Shown: piece by piece, positions 1 through 5,867 of the stretch
Numbering within the stretch: position 1 is the stretch's first letter
How the letters are laid out: the number at the start of each line of letters is the position of its first letter
DNA from: Mesorhizobium sp. B4-1-3
GTDB taxonomy: Bacteria > Pseudomonadota > Alphaproteobacteria > Rhizobiales > Rhizobiaceae
DNA: 64,000 bases
Direction: 5' to 3'
NCBI RefSeq assembly: GCF_006439355.1
Contig: NZ_VFTG01000017.1
Coordinates: forward strand, 1-64,000
Translations under genes and position numbers: made by a program
Notes under the pieces: model-generated
Seen by the model: the letters and a program-made list of their open reading frames with translations, nothing else
Database searches by the model: none
Told to the model about the DNA's origin: nothing

Positions 1-135
1 ATCGCAAGCAAAATGCGAAGAGCCAACTGGAGCAGAGACTTCTTCTATGAGCTCTTTACTCATATGCGATAGCCCTGCGATCGGGCCGGAGCGTCTTGCG
101 GGCGGCCACGACTTGACGGCCGGACGGAGGCTCGC

Positions 136-357
136 ATGGACAATCTGTTTTCTGGCAGCGTTCAGGCGGCACAGCCGCAACGCAAGGAAGATTTCTGGCT
201 GGATTTGCCGCCATCCGGCTTCGGCCGGCTTTTGCTGGCGGTTGCCGTCATTGGGGTTGCCGCGTGCCTTCTCGACGATGCCGCGGCAGCCAGAGGCGCG
301 GCTGACACTGTTCGGATCGCATCCTATGGTTCATCGCGACAAGGGAGCTGGGAATGA
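136..357 (+). CDS. Possible small membrane-associated protein coupled to the YciI gene
   Basis: This 73-codon frame starts with ATG preceded by GGAGG at good spacing, and its TGA overlaps the ATG of the following YciI gene (ATGA), an arrangement typical of translational coupling. The product has a charged N-terminal part and one hydrophobic stretch at about residues 31-46, enough for a single membrane segment. I recognise no family. The ribosome site and the overlap are what support it; the short length and GC-rich context mean it could be a chance frame. Confidence 0.35.
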   Translation: MDNLFSGSVQAAQPQRKEDFWLDLPPSGFGRLLLAVAVIGVAACLLDDAAAARGAADTVRIASYGSSRQGSWE

Positions 358-710
358 AATATGTGCTTTTGGTCTATGGTCAGGAAAAGGACCTCTTCGC
401 GCTGAGCTCGCAGGAATCGGCCAAGCTCGACGCCGATTCGCTGGCCTATGACGGGGAACTGGAGAGGCAGGGCAAGCTGATCGTCGCGCAGGCGCTGCAG
501 CCGGTGAAGATGTCGAAGTCGCTCAGGCGGCGCCAAGGCAAGCGGCTGGCGACCGACGGCCCCTTCGCCGAAACCAAGGAGCAATTGCTGGGCTTCCTCA
601 TGGTCGAGGCGGCGGATCTCGACGAGGCGCTGGCGATCGCCGACCGCGTTCCGTTGGCCGAGCTCGGCACCGTCGAGGTCAGGGCGATCTACGACATACC
701 AGGGTCATGA
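354..710 (+). CDS. YciI/DGPF-domain family protein
   Basis: The 118-residue product matches the YCII-related (DGPF) family: it begins with the usual MKYVLLVYG beta-strand and carries the family signature TDGPFAETKEQLLGF near residues 70-85. These are small dimeric ferredoxin-like-fold proteins, often encoded beside ECF sigma factors; their reaction is mostly unknown. A ribosome site (AAGGGAG) lies just before the ATG, and the start overlaps the preceding small frame by 4 bases. No sigma factor gene is next to it here. The gene converges on the UbiH-type gene, with a palindrome between them. The family call is firm, the function open. Confidence 0.85.
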   Translation: MKYVLLVYGQEKDLFALSSQESAKLDADSLAYDGELERQGKLIVAQALQPVKMSKSLRRRQGKRLATDGPFAETKEQLLGFLMVEAADLDEALAIADRVPLAELGTVEVRAIYDIPGS

Positions 711-730
711 TCCGCGTCGTGCAGCGGCGC

Positions 731-760
731 TGCAGCGGTGCAGAATTCTGCTCCGCTGCA
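731..760. terminator. 30-bp near-perfect palindrome between convergent genes
   Basis: TGCAGCGG then T then GCAGAA is mirrored by TTCTGC then T then CCGCTGCA, so 28 of 30 positions pair with one T-T mismatch on each strand. It sits between the ends of the YciI gene (plus) and the UbiH-type gene (minus). There is no T run, so a factor-independent bidirectional terminator is plausible but not proven. Confidence 0.45.
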
Positions 761-770
761 CCCTGCGATT

Positions 771-835
771 AAGTCACGGAATGGATCCTCGGGTCTGCGC
801 TCCGCTTCGCGTCGCTCCGCCCGTGGATGACGACG
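771..835. repeat. Probable short rhizobial intergenic repeat
   Basis: The segment running from GTCACGGAATGGATCC to CCCGTGGATGACGAC has partially self-complementary ends (GGATCCTCGGG against CCCGTGGATGAC) around a GC-rich core of repeated GCTCCGC/GCTTCGC words. From memory this resembles a repeat scattered between genes in rhizobial chromosomes. Only one copy is in this window, so the assignment is tentative. Confidence 0.3.
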
Positions 836-865
836 TCGTGGAGGCTTCCGCCAGTTGCGAAGCGT

Positions 866-2143
866 TCAGATCGCCTCGCCCTTCAGCAGCCTTGGCGTGT
901 CGCCGGACAAGCCTGAGGCTTGGCGGATGAAGAACTCTTTCAGCCTCGGCATGCGCTCGACGAGGCCGAGGCCGAGATCGCGCGCGGCGCGCAGGGGGCC
1001 GATGTCGTTGGAGAACAGCCGGTTCAAGACGTCGGTGGTGACGCCCATCTGCAGCGTGTCGAAGCGGCGCCATTGCTGGTAACGATCGAGCACGTCGAGG
1101 GCGCCGATATCCTGGCCGAGCCGGTCGGCCTCCACCACCACTTCGGCGAGCGCCGCGACATCCTTGAAGCCGAGATTGAGGCCTTGGCCGGCGATCGGGT
1201 GGATGCCGTGCGCGGCGTCACCGGCAAGCGCGATGCGCGGCGCGACGAAGGCGCGGGCGAGCGTCAGGCCGAGCGGCCAGGCGCGCGGCTTGTCGGCGAC
1301 GCGGATTTCGCCGAGCTTCAGGCCGAAGCGCTGCTCCAAATCGTGCTCGAAGACGAACTCGTCGCCCTCGACCAGCGCCTTGGCATCTTGCGTGCGCTCC
1401 ACCCAGACGATCGACGAGCGGTTGGTGCCGTCCTTGTCCGGCTTCAGAGGCAGCGTGGCGAAGGGGCCGGCGGGAAGGAAATGCTCTTCGGCGCGGCCGT
1501 TGTGCGGGCGCTCATGCGCCACCGTGCAGACGATGCCGGACTGGCCGTATTCCCACTTCACCGTCTTGATGCCGGCCATATCGCGAAGCTTCGAATTGAC
1601 GCCGTCAGCGGCGACCAGCAGCCGCGCCTTGAGCGTCGCGCCGTCGGCCAGATGCACGGTGACGCCGGCGCCATTGGTGTCGAAGGCGCTGACCGCCATG
1701 CCCTCGATGATGTCGATGCCAAGCTTCTCGGCGCGCCGGCGCAACGCGCCGTTCAGGTCGCGGTTGGCGACCATATGGGCGAAAGGCTCGCCGGGCGCCA
1801 CCTCGCCGTCGAAGGTCAAGAACACCGGACGCACCAGGTCGGCGGCGCGGGAGTCGGTGATGATCATTTCGGTGATCGCCTGCGCTTCGGGCGCAATCTC
1901 CTCCCAGACGCCGAGCTGCTCCAGCATGCGGCTGGCGGCCGCCGCGATTGCCGAAGCGCGGCCGTCCTTCTGCCAGACGCCGGCGGGGGCCGCATCGACG
2001 ATGGCGACGGCGAGGCTAGGGCGCGCCTGCTTCAGCGACACTGCGGCGGTGAGGCCAACATAGCCGGCGCCGGCGATGAGCACGTCGAGCGGCGCCTCGC
2101 GGCTCCCGTTCGCTTCCGCTTCCTTCGGCTTGCGATCGACCAT
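866..2143 (-). CDS. UbiH/UbiF/COQ6-type FAD-dependent hydroxylase
   Basis: A 425-residue flavoprotein monooxygenase of the ubiquinone-hydroxylase type, expected to hydroxylate the aromatic ring of a ubiquinone precursor at the inner membrane. The N-terminal FAD dinucleotide motif GAGYVG is at residues 25-30, and the second FAD motif, ALAGDAAHGIHPIAGQGLNLG, is at about residues 305-325 with the usual GD and HP-x-AGQGLN residues. I chose the ATG at 2143 because AAAGGATG precedes it; an in-frame ATG at 2221 also has an AGGA site and would add 26 residues without FAD-fold character. It is divergent from tesB. Which ring position it modifies cannot be read from sequence. Confidence 0.86.
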   Translation of the reverse strand: MVDRKPKEAEANGSREAPLDVLIAGAGYVGLTAAVSLKQARPSLAVAIVDAAPAGVWQKDGRASAIAAAASRMLEQLGVWEEIAPEAQAITEMIITDSRAADLVRPVFLTFDGEVAPGEPFAHMVANRDLNGALRRRAEKLGIDIIEGMAVSAFDTNGAGVTVHLADGATLKARLLVAADGVNSKLRDMAGIKTVKWEYGQSGIVCTVAHERPHNGRAEEHFLPAGPFATLPLKPDKDGTNRSSIVWVERTQDAKALVEGDEFVFEHDLEQRFGLKLGEIRVADKPRAWPLGLTLARAFVAPRIALAGDAAHGIHPIAGQGLNLGFKDVAALAEVVVEADRLGQDIGALDVLDRYQQWRRFDTLQMGVTTDVLNRLFSNDIGPLRAARDLGLGLVERMPRLKEFFIRQASGLSGDTPRLLKGEAI

Positions 2144-2246
2144 GGCATCATCCTTTCGCGACTTCGGCCGGCTGCCGTCTGCGGCCTTGACTGCCTGCGC
2201 GTCCTGTCCGAAACCGGCCATGGCACATCCTTGAAGGATTTCAAAC

Positions 2247-3110
2247 ATGACCGCGGCCATGGACGAGCTTCTCGATATTCTCGACCTCGAGCAGCTCGAA
2301 CACAATCTGTATCGTGGTCGCAGCCCCAAGGTCGACTGGCAGCGCGTCTTCGGCGGCCAGACCATCGCGCAGGCGCTGGTGGCTGCACAGCGCACCGTGG
2401 AGCCGGAACGCCATGTGCATTCGCTGCACGGCTATTTCATGCGGCCGGGCGACACCAAGCTGCCCATCGTCTACGAGGTCGACCGCATCCGCGACGGCGG
2501 CTCCTTCACCACGCGCCGGGTCGTGGCGATCCAGCACGGACAGGCGATCTTCTCGCTGGAGGCGTCCTTCCAGCAGGATGAGGTCGGGCTCGAGCACCAG
2601 CTGCCGATGCCGCGCGACGTGCCGGCGCCCGACACGCTGCTCACCCAGCGCGAGCTGCTCGGCAAGTTCGGCGAGGCAGTGCCCGAAGGCATCAGGCGCT
2701 ACTGGGAGCGCGACCGGCCGATCGAGATGAAGCCGGTGATGCTGAAGCACTATACCAGCCGCGAGAAGCTGGAGCCGCAGCAGAACATCTGGATACGCAC
2801 CACCGGCCCGGTGCCGGAGAATCGCGCGACGCAGGCGGCCGTGCTCGCCTATCTCTCGGACATGACGCTGCTCGACACCTCGACATTCGCGCATGGCCGC
2901 GCCATCTTCGACCGCGACATCCAGGCCGCCAGCCTCGACCACGCCATGTGGTTCCACCGCAGCCATTCGCTCGACGACTGGATCCTCTACAACCAGGACA
3001 GCCCGTCGACGCAAGGGTCGCGCGGCTTCACCCGCGGTTCGCTGTTCGCGCGGGACGGAACACTGATCGCCTCGGTTGCCCAGGAAGGGCTCATCCGGCT
3101 CAAACGCTGA
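2247..3110 (+). CDS. tesB: Acyl-CoA thioesterase II
   Basis: 287 residues, the usual TesB length. Two hot-dog domains are visible: the N-terminal half contains GGQTIAQALVAAQ and HSLHGYFMRPGD, and the C-terminal half contains SLDHAMWFHR. Residues matching the E. coli catalytic set are Asp231, Thr255 and Gln279 (in VAQEGLIR). The enzyme hydrolyses medium- to long-chain acyl-CoA to free acid and CoA in the cytoplasm. The first ATG (MTAAMDEL) is used; a second at codon 5 is possible. It diverges from the UbiH-type gene over about 100 bases and is followed by the glnK control region. Confidence 0.94.
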   Translation: MTAAMDELLDILDLEQLEHNLYRGRSPKVDWQRVFGGQTIAQALVAAQRTVEPERHVHSLHGYFMRPGDTKLPIVYEVDRIRDGGSFTTRRVVAIQHGQAIFSLEASFQQDEVGLEHQLPMPRDVPAPDTLLTQRELLGKFGEAVPEGIRRYWERDRPIEMKPVMLKHYTSREKLEPQQNIWIRTTGPVPENRATQAAVLAYLSDMTLLDTSTFAHGRAIFDRDIQAASLDHAMWFHRSHSLDDWILYNQDSPSTQGSRGFTRGSLFARDGTLIASVAQEGLIRLKR

Positions 3111-3190
3111 GCCGGCTTTCTGTGCCTGCCTGCAAAAAGCGCATTTTTGATTTTCTGCCTCCTTTTTAGGCTTGGATGCCCGCCAAGCTG

Positions 3191-3207
3191 TGCGCGAATG
3201 ATGTGCA
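3191..3207. promoter_or_regulatory. Candidate NtrC-binding dyad upstream of glnK
   Basis: TGCGCGAATGATGTGCA is a 17-bp dyad with the NtrC consensus layout TGCAC, seven bases, GTGCA: the right arm is exact and the left arm differs by one base. Its centre lies about 70 bp upstream of the sigma54 -24 element, the usual distance for an enhancer. It implies glnK-amtB is induced by phosphorylated NtrC under nitrogen limitation. Confidence 0.55.
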
Positions 3208-3258
3208 CCGGCCGGCCATCCCTTTGTTTACAACAGGTTAACACCCTGCTTCGGCAAC

Positions 3259-3275
3259 TGGCACGGAGCTTGAAT
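3259..3275 (+). promoter_or_regulatory. Sigma54 (-24/-12) promoter of glnK-amtB
   Basis: TGGCACG, four bases, TTGAA matches the RpoN consensus (TGGCACG, N4, TTGCA/T) except for A in place of C in the -12 element. The GG pair at 3260-3261 and the -12 dinucleotide at 3272-3273 are exactly 12 bp apart. Transcription would start near 3285, leaving a leader of about 70 bases before glnK. Confidence 0.68.
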
Positions 3276-3356
3276 CCTATCGGGCACTCTCCGGCTCCTC
3301 GGGATCGGTGAAGGTGTGCAAACGCGGGGGACCGCAACAGCAAAGGGTGAAACCTT

Positions 3357-3695
3357 ATGAAAATCGTGATGGCAATCATCAAGCCGTTCAAGCTCGACGA
3401 GGTGCGCGAAGCGCTAACCGCCGTCGGCATCCAGGGCCTGACCGTCACCGAGGTCAAAGGCTACGGGCGTCAGAAGGGGCATACCGAAATCTATCGCGGC
3501 GCGGAATACGCGGTCAGCTTCCTGCCCAAGATCAAGATCGAGGTCGCGGTCGGCGCCGACATGGTCGACAAGGCCGTCGAAGCCATCACCGCGGCCGCCA
3601 AGACCGGCCAGATCGGCGACGGCAAGATCTTCGTCTTCGGCATCGACCAGGCGGTACGCATCCGCACCGGCGAAACAGACACCGACGCGCTCTAA
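3357..3695 (+). CDS. glnK: Nitrogen regulatory protein P-II (GlnK)
   Basis: 112 residues, the standard P-II length, starting MKIVMAIIKPFKLDEVREAL. The T-loop is intact, with the uridylylation tyrosine at Tyr51 (RGAEY) in the motif GRQKGHTEIYRGAEY. P-II trimers sense 2-oxoglutarate and ATP/ADP and, when unmodified, block the ammonium channel AmtB. The gene lies 31 bp before amtB, the conserved pairing that marks it as GlnK rather than GlnB. The upstream sigma54 promoter and NtrC-like dyad indicate control by nitrogen status. GlnD would uridylylate Tyr51. Confidence 0.97.
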   Translation: MKIVMAIIKPFKLDEVREALTAVGIQGLTVTEVKGYGRQKGHTEIYRGAEYAVSFLPKIKIEVAVGADMVDKAVEAITAAAKTGQIGDGKIFVFGIDQAVRIRTGETDTDAL

Positions 3696-3726
3696 GCGGC
3701 GACCATCCATTCCAACGGAGAGTTCA

Positions 3727-5073
3727 ATGAATATTCCTTCCACCTTGAAGACGACGGGACGCGCGGCCGCTTCGCTTGCAGTCGTGGCCATGAGCACCGT
3801 CGCCGCCATCGCGCAGGAGGCCGCCCCGGCAGCCACCGCCGCGGCCCCCGCCGCGCCGGCGCCCGTGCTCGACACCGGCAACACCGCCTGGATGCTGACC
3901 TCGACGGCGCTGGTGCTGATGATGACCATCCCGGGCCTGGCGCTGTTCTACGGCGGCATGGTGCGCAAGAAGAACGTGCTCGCCACCATCATGCAGAGCT
4001 TCGCCATCACCTGCCTGGTGACGGTGCTGTGGTTCATGTTCGGCTATTCGCTCGCCTTCTCCGACGGCGGCGCCACGAACGCCTATCTCGGCGGCTTCTC
4101 GAAATTCCTCCATCACGGCATCACCGTCTCGACGCTGTGGGCGCCGGGCGTGGCGAACATTCCTGAATTCGTCTTCTCGATGTTCCAGATGACCTTCGCC
4201 ATCATCACGCCGGCGCTGATCGCCGGCGCCTTCGCCGAGCGCATGAAGTTCTCGGCGCTGTTGATCTTCATGGGCCTGTGGCTGGTCTTCGTCTACGCGC
4301 CGATCGCGCACTGGGTGTGGGGCGGCGGCTTCCTCGGCTCGGCCGGCGTGCTCGACTTCGCCGGCGGCACGGTCGTCCATATCAATGCCGGTGTCGCCGG
4401 CCTGGTCTGCGCGCTGGTTCTCGGCAAGCGCGAAGGCTACGGGACCACCAACATGGCCCCGCACAACCTGGTCTATTCGGTGATCGGCGCCTCGCTGCTG
4501 TGGGTCGGCTGGTTCGGCTTCAACGCCGGTTCGGAACTGGCGGCCGACGGCCTTGCGGGCGCGGCGATGATGAACACGCAGGTCGCCACCGCCGCCGCGG
4601 CGCTGGCCTGGATGTTCGCCGAATGGATCGTCGCCAAGAAGCCTTCGGTGCTCGGCATCATCTCGGGCGCCGTCGCCGGCCTCGTCGCGGTGACGCCGGC
4701 TTCCGGTTTCGTCAACCCGACCGGCGCCTTCATCGTCGGCATCATCGCGGGCGTCGTCTGCTACTTGTCGGCGGTCAAGCTCAAGCATGCGCTCGGCTAT
4801 GACGACTCGCTCGATGCCTTCGGCGTCCATGGCGTCGGCGGCATCGTCGGCGCGCTGCTCACCGGCGCGCTCGCCGATCCGGCAATCAACGCGCTCGGCA
4901 AGGACGCCTCGGTTGCCAAGCAGCTCTACGGCATTGCCTTCACCATCCTTTGGACGGCGATCGCCACCTTCGTGATCCTCTATATCATCAAGGCGCTGGT
5001 CGGCCTGCGTCCGTCCACTCAGGAAGAGGTCGAAGGTCTCGACGTCACCCAGCATGGCGAAGTGGTGCCGTAA
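3727..5073 (+). CDS. amtB: Ammonium transporter AmtB
   Basis: 448 residues with an N-terminal signal-like segment (about 1-28), a short Ala/Pro-rich linker and 11 hydrophobic segments, as expected of the Amt/Mep/Rh family. The pore twin histidines are present: His218 (VVHINAGVAG) and His368 (FGVHGVGG), 150 residues apart as in E. coli AmtB. MTFAIITPALIAGAFAERM is the family signature. The trimer conducts ammonium across the inner membrane and is gated by GlnK, encoded directly upstream with an AACGGAGAG ribosome site in the gap. The 3-prime end is followed by a strong hairpin and then a T-tailed terminator. Confidence 0.97.
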   Translation: MNIPSTLKTTGRAAASLAVVAMSTVAAIAQEAAPAATAAAPAAPAPVLDTGNTAWMLTSTALVLMMTIPGLALFYGGMVRKKNVLATIMQSFAITCLVTVLWFMFGYSLAFSDGGATNAYLGGFSKFLHHGITVSTLWAPGVANIPEFVFSMFQMTFAIITPALIAGAFAERMKFSALLIFMGLWLVFVYAPIAHWVWGGGFLGSAGVLDFAGGTVVHINAGVAGLVCALVLGKREGYGTTNMAPHNLVYSVIGASLLWVGWFGFNAGSELAADGLAGAAMMNTQVATAAAALAWMFAEWIVAKKPSVLGIISGAVAGLVAVTPASGFVNPTGAFIVGIIAGVVCYLSAVKLKHALGYDDSLDAFGVHGVGGIVGALLTGALADPAINALGKDASVAKQLYGIAFTILWTAIATFVILYIIKALVGLRPSTQEEVEGLDVTQHGEVVP

Positions 5074-5097
5074 GGCCGGCTCTACTCTTTGCTTTGG

Positions 5098-5131
5098 CGC
5101 AATTCCGGACGGGAAACCGTTTGGGATTGTG
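5098..5131. repeat. Dispersed CAATTCCGGACGG-type repeat, copy A (degenerate)
   Basis: CGCAATTCCGGACGGGAAACC followed by GTTTGGGATTGTGC is a diverged relative of the elements at 11131-11205 and 35294-35338, sharing the left arm GCAATTCCGGACGG and the AAACCGTTT core while the CACTTTTCC part has decayed. It lies just after the amtB stop codon. Confidence 0.4.
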
Positions 5132-5135
5132 CCGA

Positions 5136-5161
5136 GGGCCGGCGGATCCTCCCGCCGGCCC
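5136..5161. repeat. 10-bp perfect-stem hairpin after amtB
   Basis: GGGCCGGCGG and CCGCCGGCCC are exact complements around a 6-base loop (ATCCTC). There is no following T run, so it may stabilise the amtB transcript end rather than terminate it; a proper terminator follows at 5215. Confidence 0.55.
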
Positions 5162-5214
5162 GGAATTCCTCCCAAGATCCCGTCGTGACGCTCTCGAAAA
5201 GGGCTCACGCCTTG

Positions 5215-5247
5215 AGGCCCGGAACACCCTTCCGGGCCTCGTTTTTT
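5215..5247 (+). terminator. Factor-independent terminator of glnK-amtB
   Basis: AGGCCCGGAA and TTCCGGGCCT form a 10-bp perfect stem around CACCC and are followed by CG and six T residues, a textbook rho-independent terminator about 140 bp after the amtB stop. Confidence 0.87.
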
Positions 5248-5382
5248 GTCGGGCGGCCTTCAAGCCATTTCGATCACATTCACTTGATCCGTCGGCATGA
5301 AACATCGGCCCGTCAGAGTCCGTACTGGGATGGCGAGCGTCATCAAGGCGTCCGTCAAAACAAAAGGGAAGGAAACCACCTG

Positions 5383-5658
5383 ATGAACATCAAAAACATC
5401 GTCCTGGGAGCAATGGCTCTTTCGATGATCAGCGGCGTTGCACTCGCCGGTGCTCTCGATGAGCCGTCCAACATGGCCCCGTTCTTCACCGATTCCAGCA
5501 TGAAGACCATGAAGCCGGAAGCCGGCTTCAAGGCGGCCTGGGCTTCGATGCCGAAGGACAAGCAGGACATGATGATGAAGGAATGCCAGGACGCGGCGAT
5601 GAGCAAGCCTCACGCCGAATTCTGCGCAAACCTGAACATGTATGCGGGCCACAAGTGA
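5383..5658 (+). CDS. Small secreted protein of unknown function
   Basis: The 91-residue product starts MNIKNIVLGAMALSMISG and has a clear Sec signal peptide with likely cleavage after ALA at about residue 22. The mature part of roughly 69 residues is rich in Met and Lys (KDKQDMMMKECQDAAM) and has two cysteines that could form a disulfide in the periplasm. AAGGGAAGGAAA precedes the ATG. It stands alone between the amtB terminator and ftsK. I do not recognise the family; Met-rich periplasmic proteins sometimes bind copper, but nothing here proves that. The coding call is supported by the signal peptide and ribosome site. Confidence 0.65.
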   Translation: MNIKNIVLGAMALSMISGVALAGALDEPSNMAPFFTDSSMKTMKPEAGFKAAWASMPKDKQDMMMKECQDAAMSKPHAEFCANLNMYAGHK

Positions 5659-5867
5659 TCAACGGTTGGGTCGGGTCCTGACGGGCCCGATCGCTTAGCC
5701 GTTTCAGGCAAAGGGTGGCGGGCCGCGAGGCCTGCCACACTTGTCGGCGACCAAGCCCGGTAAAGGGCCATGGTTAATGCGGCCTTAACCTTCCCCCCGA
5801 TAGTCTGACGTTCGAATCCGCCGGAATGCGCCATGCGCCCGGCCAGGCAACGATTACGGGGAAGAGC

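Noticed and set aside
920..2581. Long plus-strand open frame opposite the UbiH-type gene
   Set aside because: It mirrors a well-supported FAD hydroxylase gene and then runs into tesB; the His/Arg/Asp-rich composition is what the reverse complement of a high-GC coding frame gives, and no motif or ribosome site supports it.
3724..5208. 494-codon minus-strand open frame opposite amtB
   Set aside because: The AmtB frame has 11 membrane segments and both pore histidines; the antisense product is a low-complexity charged sequence.
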